NCBI GenBank assembly: GCA_903907985.1
Contig: CAIVQG010000065.1
Location: forward strand, 1-64,000
Source of the DNA: an uncultured delta proteobacterium
GTDB lineage: Bacteria; Desulfobacterota; Syntrophia; Syntrophales; Smithellaceae
Direction of reading: 5' to 3'
Length of the DNA stretch: 64,000 bases
Numbering within the stretch: position 1 is the stretch's first letter; every line of letters begins with the position of its first letter. The notes below the pieces were generated by a model. It searched no databases. It saw only the letters and a program-made list of their open reading frames with translations, and had not been told where the DNA came from. Below are positions 17,258 through 25,624 of this stretch, in pieces. The translations under genes and the position numbers were made by a program.

Positions 17258-17283
17258 GGATGTTCAGTCAACATCTTTTTTTG
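17258..17283 (+). terminator. Short hairpin plus T run in the leader of the island
   Basis: GATGTT (17259-17264), 5-nt loop, AACATC (17270-17275), then TTTTTTT. It lies about 60 nt downstream of the candidate promoter at 17194, so it may be an attenuator or end a short RNA. Confidence 0.45.
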
Positions 17284-17400
17284 CAGGGATAATCTTCTTT
17301 CCGGGAATTTATTCAATTTGCGACAGGGATTGTACTTGAAAATAAATAATTATTTGTCTGTGCCATCAAAAATGTTGATCTTGTCACATATGGTACCGAT

Positions 17401-17982
17401 ATGTTCTTTGAAATCAAGAAACAGTTGGCGTTTATGTTGATGAAAGGATGTCTTCATACCCACACGACATGTTCGGATGGGAAACTCACGCCGCAGGAAG
17501 TTGTTAATGCGTACGAGTCAAGAGGTTATGACTTCATAGCGTTTACCGATCATGACTACCTTTTAAAGCCGAACTACCGCGAAATTTACGGACAGGTAAA
17601 AACCGATATGATCATTTTCCACGGCATCGAACTTACGGTTTATATCCAGGGTTATGTTCATGTCGGGATGATTGAAGGAGTAAAGGAAACACTGCATATT
17701 TTTAACCATATCGGTGAATATGATCTCACTCCGGACCGAGTACTGGAGAGATTGGCGGATCTGGAGCAGATGTATCCTCTGGATGCAGTGGAAATAACGA
17801 CGAAGGGATTTCGCGACACCGTGTTGGAATCACTGAACATAAGGTATCCTAAAATCGCATCGGATGATGCGCACACGCTGCTAGGCGTTGGACGGGCATG
17901 GATAGAGCTGGATGCAAAACGCGAAAAAGATTCAATACTGATGGCGGTCAAACAAGGTGAGTTTTGGAACTGTTACGTGTAA
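17401..17982 (+). CDS. PHP-domain metal-dependent phosphoesterase-like protein
   Basis: 193 aa. PHP metal motifs: HTHTTCSDG near the N-terminus, AFTDHD, HGIELT and SDDAH late. These sites bind two or three metal ions; relatives hydrolyse phosphoesters such as histidinol phosphate or nucleotides. It is shorter than classic HisK proteins and lacks other domains. No convincing Shine-Dalgarno precedes the ATG at 17401; starts at 17434 or 17440 are possible and keep all motifs. First gene after the candidate TetR-type operator, 114 bp before the thiolase genes. Relation to the acyl-CoA genes unknown. Confidence 0.7.
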   Translation: MFFEIKKQLAFMLMKGCLHTHTTCSDGKLTPQEVVNAYESRGYDFIAFTDHDYLLKPNYREIYGQVKTDMIIFHGIELTVYIQGYVHVGMIEGVKETLHIFNHIGEYDLTPDRVLERLADLEQMYPLDAVEITTKGFRDTVLESLNIRYPKIASDDAHTLLGVGRAWIELDAKREKDSILMAVKQGEFWNCYV

Positions 17983-18096
17983 AAGGTCAAGACACATGGC
18001 AGATAGAATAAGGTACAAGCATTATTTAAATGAGAGAAAGGATTAGGGAAAAAAGGACACAGAAAGTCAATTTAGGAGGTTTAAGGAGGATTGGCA

Positions 18097-19242
18097 ATGG
18101 GTAAAAGAATAGCAATCTGCGCCGTGGCGCAGATTAAAAACGATGCGGAATACTGGCATCTTCGTTTTCAGAACATGTTGCTCGAATGCTTCGAGTCCAT
18201 CATGGATCAGACCAAGGTTACCTTCGATATGGAGAAGGGTATCCGGACGATCATCACTTGCTCGAATGACATGTTCGACGCGCGGACGATATCCAACAAC
18301 GGGGTAACGGATGTTGTGGGTGCTCAATTCCGCGGCGAAGAAAAAATGGATCAAGAAAGTATCAATGGACTCGGCTATGCGATGGCCAGCATTCTCAGTG
18401 GTCATGATGACGTGATACTGTTCATGGGCCACTGCAAGGAATCGCAGGGAGAAAGCCGGAGGATGATTTCCAACCTCTCCTTTGATCCCTTCTATACCAG
18501 ACCGCTCGGCATGGACTATCACAACGTAGATGCCATGCAGGCGCGGGCTTACATGGAAAAATCGAAAGTAACAGACGAGCACCTGGCAAAAATAGTAGTG
18601 CGCTCACGGCAGAACGCGCAGAAGAATCCATATGCGCGGGAGAATAAGCTCGTTTCCGAACAAGAAGTCTTGAATTCGCCGATGTATTCTGATCCGTTGC
18701 GAGAGCTCCATATGTATCCGATTACTGACTGGGCTTATGGGATGCTTCTCTGCTGTGAAGAGCGTGTGAAGGAGTTCACCAAAAAGCCAGTGTGGATTAC
18801 CGGATACGGTAGCTGCATGGACAGGTATTTCCTTGGTGACAAGGACCTTACCTCGAATTTCTCGCTGAAGAACGCCTCAAAAAGGGCTTACGAAAAAGCT
18901 GGAATTAAAGATCCCAAAAAAGACATCCAGGTGTTTGAATTATCCGACCACGCCGCGTACCAACTCCCCATGTGGGCCGAGGGCGTCGGTATCGCCGATG
19001 AAGGCCAGGGCGGGAAGTGGATAGACGATGGCGGGATGGACAAATTCAACGTGAATTTGTCAGGGGGACACCTCAATGGTAACCCGCTACTCCTCGGAGG
19101 TGCGGCTAGGGCGATGGAATGCTACTACCAGTTGAGCGGTCAAGCGGGCGATCGTCAGGTCAAGGGCGCCAAGCGGGCAGTAGCTCAGGCGGCAACCGGC
19201 GGAGCCGGTCAGCACCAGGCCGTAATAGTAATGGAAGCGTAG
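18097..19242 (+). CDS. Thiolase-superfamily protein, 'A-type' (SCP-x-like), catalytic residues lost
   Basis: 381 aa from ATG at 18097 (AGGAGG at 18084-18089; a TTG at 18091 is rejected). Thiolase fold seen by FDARTIS, FDPFYTRPLGMD, KAGIKDPKKDIQVFEL and the C-terminal NLSGGHLNGNP. The nucleophile region (INGLGYAMAS) has no Cys, and the histidine of the usual GHP is Asn (NGNP); the CxG motif is also absent. It is paralogous to the protein at 25625 (shared GIKDPKK, FLGDKDL versus FFGDRDL). First of an A+B pair with the gene 12 bp downstream. It may be a non-catalytic or retasked subunit, as in Ltp2-type aldolases; the true reaction is unknown. Confidence 0.8.
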   Translation: MGKRIAICAVAQIKNDAEYWHLRFQNMLLECFESIMDQTKVTFDMEKGIRTIITCSNDMFDARTISNNGVTDVVGAQFRGEEKMDQESINGLGYAMASILSGHDDVILFMGHCKESQGESRRMISNLSFDPFYTRPLGMDYHNVDAMQARAYMEKSKVTDEHLAKIVVRSRQNAQKNPYARENKLVSEQEVLNSPMYSDPLRELHMYPITDWAYGMLLCCEERVKEFTKKPVWITGYGSCMDRYFLGDKDLTSNFSLKNASKRAYEKAGIKDPKKDIQVFELSDHAAYQLPMWAEGVGIADEGQGGKWIDDGGMDKFNVNLSGGHLNGNPLLLGGAARAMECYYQLSGQAGDRQVKGAKRAVAQAATGGAGQHQAVIVMEA

Positions 19243-19254
19243 GGAGGTTGAACT

Positions 19255-20454
19255 ATGGCACATAGAAAGAAAAACAGAAACGTTGGAATAATAGGTATTG
19301 GACAGACGAAGCATTCCAGTCACCGTGAAGATGTTAACCAGCCGGAATTGATATATGAAGCTGTCAGTTTGGCCCTGAAAGACGCGAACCTGACCATGAA
19401 TGACATTGATTGCGTTGTTCACGGCAACATGGAGCTCTTTGAGATGGTGCACCAGCCGGATCTCTGGCAAGTACTGGGTACCGGCGCCTACGGGAAGGAC
19501 TGCATACGGATAACAACGGGCGGTACAGTCGGCGCCACCATCTCTTGCGCTTCGGACAATCTCGTGGCATCGGGGATGTATGATATCGTAATGGCTATCG
19601 GCTTTGAGAAGCTGCAGGAAGGACACACGACCGGTGGTATCACAAATATGGCTGATCCTCTCTGGTTCCGTAAGATTCAGTCGGGCGCACTGACCGGCTC
19701 TTCAGCATATGATGTCGAGCGGGAATTCGGTCTGGAGCGGGCCAACAGGGCATCGCTAACCTATCGCATCATCATGGACAAGCACGCGGGTTTGAATCCC
19801 AATGCGCACCGCTCCTTTGGTCTGGAGTTCAGCCAGATCGACGACCTGATCAGAACTTCGCCGAAGCTTGTCGGTGAACTCAAACTCATCGAAATGTGCT
19901 CCCAGTCTGACGGGGCATGCTGCGTCATCTATGCCTGCGAGAAAAAAGCTAAGGAGCTTACCAAAACCCCGGTCTGGATCCGCGACCATATCTCAGCCCA
20001 CAAGGAAGAATGCTTCCCTATCTTCGGATATGACAGGAAGTATCCCGTTTTGAAGACGCACAAATTTGCGGCGGAACAGCTCTTCAAACGGAATAATATC
20101 AAGAATCCCTTGGACTATTTCGACGTATTTGAAATGTACGATCCAGCCACATGGTGGGCAATTGACTGGCTCAGGGACTTCTTTGCCCTCAAAGGCGATG
20201 AACACCTGAAGCTCATCGAGGACAAGGAGATAATGATTGGCGGCAAGATGCCTATTAACCCGTCAGGCGGCGTAATCGGGTCGAACCCGATTGGCGCAAC
20301 CGCGCTGCTCAGGGTGGCCGAGGCGGCATTACAGGTGCGCGGCAATGCTGGTCCGCACCAGATTCCGACTCCGGTCAATCACGCTCTCGCTTCAGGGTTC
20401 GGTGGTACCATGTGGACCGTGATGACAATGCTCGAAAAGGAACTTAACTGGTAG
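19255..20454 (+). CDS. Thiolase-superfamily protein, 'B-type' (SCP-x-like), nucleophilic Cys replaced
   Basis: 399 aa. N-terminus VGIIGIGQTKHSSH, nucleophile region ITTGGTVGATIS where SCP-x thiolases read NNNCSTGS-like sequence, so the Cys position is Gly. NPSGGVIGSNPIGATAL carries Asn in place of the GHP histidine; the C-terminal motif is GFGGTMW. The loop VFEMYDPATWW is kept. Paralogue of 26782. It follows the A-type gene by 12 bp and is followed by the SCP2-DUF35 gene after 10 bp, suggesting a thiolase-fold heteromer with a DUF35 partner. The missing residues argue against ordinary thiolysis. Confidence 0.82.
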   Translation: MAHRKKNRNVGIIGIGQTKHSSHREDVNQPELIYEAVSLALKDANLTMNDIDCVVHGNMELFEMVHQPDLWQVLGTGAYGKDCIRITTGGTVGATISCASDNLVASGMYDIVMAIGFEKLQEGHTTGGITNMADPLWFRKIQSGALTGSSAYDVEREFGLERANRASLTYRIIMDKHAGLNPNAHRSFGLEFSQIDDLIRTSPKLVGELKLIEMCSQSDGACCVIYACEKKAKELTKTPVWIRDHISAHKEECFPIFGYDRKYPVLKTHKFAAEQLFKRNNIKNPLDYFDVFEMYDPATWWAIDWLRDFFALKGDEHLKLIEDKEIMIGGKMPINPSGGVIGSNPIGATALLRVAEAALQVRGNAGPHQIPTPVNHALASGFGGTMWTVMTMLEKELNW

Positions 20455-20464
20455 GAGGACAATT

Positions 20465-21658
20465 ATGGCAGAGTACTGGGGAGTAAAAGTAGAAGATATA
20501 TTCAACTCAATGCAGGAACGTTTCCGTCCCGAAGGGGCCAAGGATGTCGATAGTTTATTCGGATATGACATCAAAGACGAGGGCAAGTGGAAGCTCACTG
20601 TAAAAGACAATAAAATGACGATTGAGAAGACCGACGACCTGACAGGTTGTATTGCGACCATGAAGGCCGACGGAGAGACCTTTGTCGGGGTAAATACCGG
20701 CAATGTCGATGCGACGAATGCCTTCATGGGCGGCAGAGTCATTGTTGACGGCGACATGGGTGCCTTCGGAAAGACCGGAAAGCTGTTCCGTAAATTCGTC
20801 ATCGCCCAGAAGGAGATGACGACCAAGGACTATCTCGCCGACATGTTTGCAACGATTGTGCCGAGGTTCAAGGCCAATGAGGCCGAAGAAGGGCTGGATG
20901 TTTCCTTCGCGTACGATCTCGGTGGTCCGGACGGCGGCAAATGGACTGTGTTCATCAAGGATAAGAAATGCACGATCACGACGACCATCGAAGGGAAACC
21001 CACGGTGACCCTCGAGTTCAATGACGCCAGAGACTATGTTGACTTCATTCTGGGAAAAATTGACGCCCAGAGCCTGATGGCATCCGGTAAGGCGGGGGCC
21101 AAAGGCGACCTCAATATGATGGCAACGAAATGGCCGATACTTTTTGAGAAATATAAAGACCCAATGGCTGGCAATGTTCCACAGCAGGAACTCATAGTGC
21201 TAAAAAAGATTATATCGTTGAACGAAAAGTTTTCTACCGGTCCCGTCATGGGGAAATTCCTCAAAGGACTGAAGGAACAAAAGATATATGCTAATAAATG
21301 TCCCCAATGTGGCCGTATGCAACTGCCACCGCGGGAAGTGTGCGCCGATTGCCGGGTACGCGTCGATGAATTCTTAGAGGTCGGGCCCAAAGGTGAAGTC
21401 CGCTACATGGACATCATCTACTACGCCATGCCTGACCCGCTTACCGGTCAGGTCCGGGAGACACCGTACGGAGGAATCAACATCCTCTTCGACGGTTGCA
21501 AGGGCAATGAAACACTACCGCACTTTATACGAAAGGATCAGATCGAAAAGATCCAGATGGGTTGGAACGAGAAGAAAGGGACCCGCGTCCGCCCCGTCTG
21601 GGAGGAAAACCGGATTGGCGATATCTGGGACATAAAGTATTTCGAGATAGATGAGTGA
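20465..21658 (+). CDS. SCP2-SCP2-DUF35 fusion protein
   Basis: 397 aa. Residues about 1-125 and 126-235 are two SCP2 sterol-carrier-like domains (VNTGNVDATNAFMGGRVIVDGD in the first; GKIDAQSLMASGKAGAKGD in the second). Residues about 270-397 form a DUF35 unit: a rubredoxin-like zinc ribbon with Cys279, Cys282, Cys293 and Cys296 (CPQCG...PPREVCADC), then an OB fold. SCP2 domains bind acyl-CoA or lipids; DUF35 proteins hold thiolase-family enzymes together and shuttle CoA esters (BbsAB, Ltp2-ChsH2, archaeal thiolase/HMG-CoA synthase). The fusion could deliver substrate directly to the thiolase pair encoded just upstream. Confidence 0.88.
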   Translation: MAEYWGVKVEDIFNSMQERFRPEGAKDVDSLFGYDIKDEGKWKLTVKDNKMTIEKTDDLTGCIATMKADGETFVGVNTGNVDATNAFMGGRVIVDGDMGAFGKTGKLFRKFVIAQKEMTTKDYLADMFATIVPRFKANEAEEGLDVSFAYDLGGPDGGKWTVFIKDKKCTITTTIEGKPTVTLEFNDARDYVDFILGKIDAQSLMASGKAGAKGDLNMMATKWPILFEKYKDPMAGNVPQQELIVLKKIISLNEKFSTGPVMGKFLKGLKEQKIYANKCPQCGRMQLPPREVCADCRVRVDEFLEVGPKGEVRYMDIIYYAMPDPLTGQVRETPYGGINILFDGCKGNETLPHFIRKDQIEKIQMGWNEKKGTRVRPVWEENRIGDIWDIKYFEIDE

Positions 21659-21669
21659 GGAGGAGGTAT

Positions 21670-23097
21670 ATGACAACAAAGCAAAAGAAAGGTTTTGAAG
21701 ACAGCTATGTAGTTGAAGGTAAAATGGCGCTCCCTTATACTTACTTCGCCGGAAGTGTTGGCAGCAAGTTCATCACGACCGTCCGGGATGAGAAGAAAAT
21801 AATGGGAGTAAGATGCCCTACCTGCAACTTGGTATACCTACCGCCGCGGCAAGTGTGCGACAAGGACTTTACCGACATACGTGATAACTGGGTGGATGTA
21901 GGCAATTCCGGCACTGTTACCAACTTCACCGTGGTGCGGTACGACGACAAGCACATGCCTCGCAAGGCACCATTCGTGCTGGCGCTAATCAAGATGGAAG
22001 GCGCAGATACGCCTTTCATGCACATCCTCGAAGAATGCAAATTTGAGGATGTGAAGATAGGTATGAATGTTGAAGCTGTATTCGCCAAAGAGACGACGAA
22101 TACCATCCTTGATATCGATCATTTTAAACCCGTTGCCGAAAGAGCTTCTATCCAGGAACGTAATGCGGGCAGGAAAAAGTGGGTTGCTGATAATGAAAAC
22201 GCAGTTCATGGAAAACAAAAAGGGGGAAAACCAGATATGTCTAAACCAGTAATTATTGCCGCGGCGCTGACTGGGGCCGCGACAATGAGAAACCAGAACC
22301 CATCGGTTCCTTACACCCCGGCCGAATTTGCCACAGAGGCTTACAAGTGCTGGAAAGCAGGCGCGGCCATGGTGCATGTGCATGCCCGTGAGGACAACGG
22401 TATGCCAACTCATGATCATGAGCGGATCAGAGCGACATATAATGCGATCAAGGACAAATGTCCGGAGTTAATCGTGAATCTGAGCTCTGCAGTGGGAATG
22501 GGCAAGACGGCAGAGCAGCGCATATCGCAGATTATAGCTGTAAAGCCCGATATGGCATCTCTGAATACAAATACAATGAACTTCAGCATCGTCGACCGTA
22601 AAACCGGTAAGATATTCATTGAATACGTATTCGAAAACACCTTCACCATGCTACAGGAATTTGGCAAGGCTATGGAGGAGAATGGTGTGAAGCCCGAGAT
22701 CGAGTGCTATGATATGGGCGGACTCGACAACACTTTGCTGATAGCCAAGCAGGGTTTCTTCAGCGAACCGATGAATTTTAATTTTGTCTGGGGAGTTGCC
22801 GGCGGTCAGGCCTTCCGTTCAGATGCTTTTATTGCCATGATGAACGCCATTCCCGCGAACGCAAACTTCACCACATGCGGCGTCGGGACCGACCAATTCC
22901 CGTGCATTATGCAGTCGTGCATTCTCGGCGGACATATGAGGGTTGGCCTTGAGGACAACATCAAGATGCCAAATGGAGCGCTCGCCAAGGGAAGTTACGA
23001 GCAGGTGGAAGTGGCGGTGAACATAGCCGATTCTCTCGGCAGAGCGGTGGCGACCACAGACGAAGCAAGAGCGATAATGGGATTAAGGAAGAAGTAA
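21670..23097 (+). CDS. DUF35-BKACE fusion (beta-keto acid cleavage enzyme)
   Basis: 475 aa from ATG at 21670 with GAGGAGGAGG upstream; the frame opens earlier at 21655. Residues about 1-160 are a DUF35 unit (CPTC at 49-52, Cys63; the fourth ligand position is Asp, VCDKD). Residues 190-475 are a full BKACE (3-keto-5-aminohexanoate cleavage family) protein: metal site HVH at 236-238, NLSSAVG, MASLNTNTMNF, GGHMRVGLED. BKACEs exchange the acyl part of a beta-keto acid with acetyl-CoA, giving acetoacetate and a new acyl-CoA. An internal ATG at 22237 (residue 190), preceded by AGGGGGAAAA, could also start the BKACE half alone. Confidence 0.9.
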   Translation: MTTKQKKGFEDSYVVEGKMALPYTYFAGSVGSKFITTVRDEKKIMGVRCPTCNLVYLPPRQVCDKDFTDIRDNWVDVGNSGTVTNFTVVRYDDKHMPRKAPFVLALIKMEGADTPFMHILEECKFEDVKIGMNVEAVFAKETTNTILDIDHFKPVAERASIQERNAGRKKWVADNENAVHGKQKGGKPDMSKPVIIAAALTGAATMRNQNPSVPYTPAEFATEAYKCWKAGAAMVHVHAREDNGMPTHDHERIRATYNAIKDKCPELIVNLSSAVGMGKTAEQRISQIIAVKPDMASLNTNTMNFSIVDRKTGKIFIEYVFENTFTMLQEFGKAMEENGVKPEIECYDMGGLDNTLLIAKQGFFSEPMNFNFVWGVAGGQAFRSDAFIAMMNAIPANANFTTCGVGTDQFPCIMQSCILGGHMRVGLEDNIKMPNGALAKGSYEQVEVAVNIADSLGRAVATTDEARAIMGLRKK

Positions 23098-23107
23098 AAC
23101 GATTACC

Positions 23108-23147
23108 ATCTTCCCCTGACCTCCTCATTTTGGGGTTAGGGGAAGAT
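23108..23147 (+). terminator. Intercistronic hairpin (REP-like)
   Basis: 14-bp stem 23108-23121 with 23134-23147 (one G-T pair), core CTTCCCCTGACC / GGTTAGGGGAAG, and no T run. More likely an RNA-stability or attenuation element, or a REP-type repeat, than a full terminator. Similar C/G-rich sequence recurs at about 25087, 32422 and 37912. Confidence 0.45.
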
Positions 23148-23197
23148 AAAATAATTAACATGGCCACTTGTCAATCAACATAAACGGGGAAACTCGA

Positions 23198-25036
23198 ATG
23201 GATGTAAATGAACAAACCATAAATGATGTTTTTCGCAACCGTGTAAAAAAATACTCAGACCGGCTGGCAATCGAGAAAAAGATTGGCGGCGTATGGATAA
23301 GCGCGACATGGAACGAATATTATGAGCGGGCGTGCGCGGCAGGGCTGGGATTATATTCTCTGGGCCTGAGAAAAGGGCAGATGGTTTCAATCTTGTCTGA
23401 TAACAGGCTGGAATGGCTCTATACGGATATGGGCACTCTGGGTATCGGTGCTGTAGTGATCCCGGTGTACCCGACCCTCGTTTCTGAGGAAATAGAGTAT
23501 ATCCTCAACAACTCGGGATCAAAGGTTATTGTTGTAGAAAACAAGAAACAGCTTGAAAAGGTGCTGGATGTAGTTAACAACTGCCCAGCACTCGAAAAAA
23601 TAGTAGTTATGGAAGCAAATGATGCGCAAGGCCACGAGAAGGTAATGAGCTTCAATACCCTCATGGAACTGGGACGCAAAAAGAATAAAGAAGACCAGGC
23701 GCTTTTTGAAAAAATGGCGAAAGAAGTGAATGGCGATGACCTTGCTACTATTGTTTACACATCAGGAACAACCGGCCTTCCCAAGGGTGCCATGATATCG
23801 CACGGCAATGTGTTCTGGGTTGTGCAGTCCCTCGACGCGATCAGGCCGCACTTTGCCTCCGATAAGGATTGCACTGTGCCGTTCCTTCCCCTTTCCCACG
23901 TGTTCGAACGCATCGCGGGACACTTCTATGGAATGTACTGCGGCATAACCGCTTCCTATGCGGAGAGTATAGATACGCTGCTGGCGGATTTTGAAGAAAA
24001 GCGGCCCACGATGATACTGGCCGTACCACGGGTGTGCGAAAAAGTGTACCAGAAGATCATTGCCCAGGTCAAGGAACAGTCCCCATTTAAACAGAAGGTA
24101 TTTTATTGGGGCCAGGAAGTCGGAAAGAGCATCAGCGAGTTGCGCGAGAAGCATATAACAATACCCTTCTGGTTGCAGCTGAAATACAAGATTGCGTATA
24201 CCTTGATTTTCAAGAAGCTCCAGGACAAGCTTGGTGGACGCGTTACCTGGATGACCGCTTCCGGTGCTCCCACGGCAGAGGAGATCATACGGTTCTTCAA
24301 CGCGGCCGGCATCACTGTCATACAGGGATACGGAATGACGGAAACCACGGCACCAGCCACCATGCAGTCAATGGTTGATTACCGCATCGGGACGACCGGT
24401 AAGCCGATACCAGGTGAGGACATCAAGATAGCCGACGACGGAGAGATTTTAATAAAGGGTGGCAATGTCATCAAAGGATACTGGAAGCTGCCGCAAGAGA
24501 CCGCAGATGCTTTTACGCCCGACGGGTATTTAATGTCCGGCGACATTGGCATGTTCGATAAAGATGGTAACCTGCTTATCACGGACAGGAAGAAAGATCT
24601 CATTATAACCTCTGGTGGCAAAAACGTTGCTCCGCAGAAGATTGAGAACATGTTCAAGTCTGATCCTCTGTTCACCCAGTTTATAGTAATCGGTGAAAGG
24701 AAAAAGTATCTCACCGGCTTATGCAACATCAATCCTGATGAGGCCGCGTTGCTGGCGAATGAGGCAGGTATAACGTTTAATAATTCGGCAGAGCTGCTGG
24801 AATCGCCGAAATTTCTCGATATTGTGCAGAAGCACGTAGACAAGAGCAACGCGCATCTCGCGAAGTATGAATCAATAAAGAACATCAGGATTGTCAAGAG
24901 CGATTTTTCCCAGGAAGGCGGCGAACTCACGCCTTCCCTAAAGCTCAAGCGCAAGGTGGTGCTCCAGAAATACAAGGACCTTATTGACGATATGTATGGA
25001 AAAGAGGCAGTTGACGAGCTGTATGCAAAAAAATAA
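23198..25036 (+). CDS. Long-chain acyl-CoA synthetase (AMP-forming, FAA1 type)
   Basis: 612 aa from ATG at 23198 (ACGGGGA upstream); a TTG at 23168 is less likely. Activates a carboxylic acid to its CoA ester via an acyl-AMP. Motifs: YTSGTTGLPKGAM (about 196-208), YGMTETTAP, then SGDIGMFDKDG, TDRKKDLIITSGGKNVAP. It resembles the long-chain FAA1/FadD15 group rather than short-chain acetyl-CoA synthetases. It lies in the centre of the island, so it probably primes the substrate of the pathway. Confidence 0.93.
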   Translation: MDVNEQTINDVFRNRVKKYSDRLAIEKKIGGVWISATWNEYYERACAAGLGLYSLGLRKGQMVSILSDNRLEWLYTDMGTLGIGAVVIPVYPTLVSEEIEYILNNSGSKVIVVENKKQLEKVLDVVNNCPALEKIVVMEANDAQGHEKVMSFNTLMELGRKKNKEDQALFEKMAKEVNGDDLATIVYTSGTTGLPKGAMISHGNVFWVVQSLDAIRPHFASDKDCTVPFLPLSHVFERIAGHFYGMYCGITASYAESIDTLLADFEEKRPTMILAVPRVCEKVYQKIIAQVKEQSPFKQKVFYWGQEVGKSISELREKHITIPFWLQLKYKIAYTLIFKKLQDKLGGRVTWMTASGAPTAEEIIRFFNAAGITVIQGYGMTETTAPATMQSMVDYRIGTTGKPIPGEDIKIADDGEILIKGGNVIKGYWKLPQETADAFTPDGYLMSGDIGMFDKDGNLLITDRKKDLIITSGGKNVAPQKIENMFKSDPLFTQFIVIGERKKYLTGLCNINPDEAALLANEAGITFNNSAELLESPKFLDIVQKHVDKSNAHLAKYESIKNIRIVKSDFSQEGGELTPSLKLKRKVVLQKYKDLIDDMYGKEAVDELYAKK

Positions 25037-25140
25037 TCAAGGAAGAAAAGTAGCAATTTTATCAGCATAACAGGAAGATAACGCTAGGATGGTCTTCCCT
25101 TCACCGCAGGGCGAGGGGGAGGCAGAAAAGGAGAGGAATT

Positions 25141-25608
25141 ATGGCCGATCAATTTCAAGGCATAGAGCCGATGGTTTACCAGAGCAAGATCAATGTTCCT
25201 TATTCCTGGTGGGCCGGCGACACGGCTACCAGGTTTTTTGTGGCGCTGCGGGACGAAAAGAAAATAATTGCTACGAAATGCGGCGCGTGCGGGAAGGTAT
25301 TTATGCCGCCCAGGAAAACATGTCCCTTATGCTTCACCGCGAACACGGAGTGGGTCGATGTCTCAGACGAAGGGACGGTGCTGACCTTTTCGGTGGCGCG
25401 GCGTCAGTTAGCTGCTATTCCTCAAGACCGGAAGGTGCCGGTCATATGGGGCCTGATAAAGCTCGATGGCGCTGATACCGCCATATTGCATTATCTAGAC
25501 GAAGTAAAGCCAGAAGACGTAATCATCGGCATGCGTGTGAAAGCGGTATTCTCGGAGACGCGGAAGGGTACCATCCGCGACATTTCGCATTTCAAACCGG
25601 TAAAATAA
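25141..25608 (+). CDS. DUF35 zinc-ribbon/OB-fold protein (first stand-alone copy)
   Basis: 155 aa. Four-Cys zinc ribbon CGACGKVFMPPRKTCPLC at about 54-71, then an OB fold (GTVLTFSVARR, IWGLIKLDGADTAILHY, GMRVKAVF). It acts as a partner subunit of thiolase-superfamily enzymes, placing or shuttling CoA thioesters. Start fixed by AAGGAGAGG upstream of ATG. 16 bp before the A-type thiolase at 25625, so this is probably its dedicated partner. Sequence style matches the copy at 27951 and the DUF35 part of the BKACE fusion. Confidence 0.9.
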   Translation: MADQFQGIEPMVYQSKINVPYSWWAGDTATRFFVALRDEKKIIATKCGACGKVFMPPRKTCPLCFTANTEWVDVSDEGTVLTFSVARRQLAAIPQDRKVPVIWGLIKLDGADTAILHYLDEVKPEDVIIGMRVKAVFSETRKGTIRDISHFKPVK

Positions 25609-25624
25609 GTAAGGAGCACGAGAT

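Noticed and set aside
25089-25475. Plus-strand frame starting in the REP-like repeat and overlapping the DUF35 gene
   Set aside because: Out of frame with DUF35 and without homology; the DUF35 frame has AAGGAGAGG-ATG and Cys motif.
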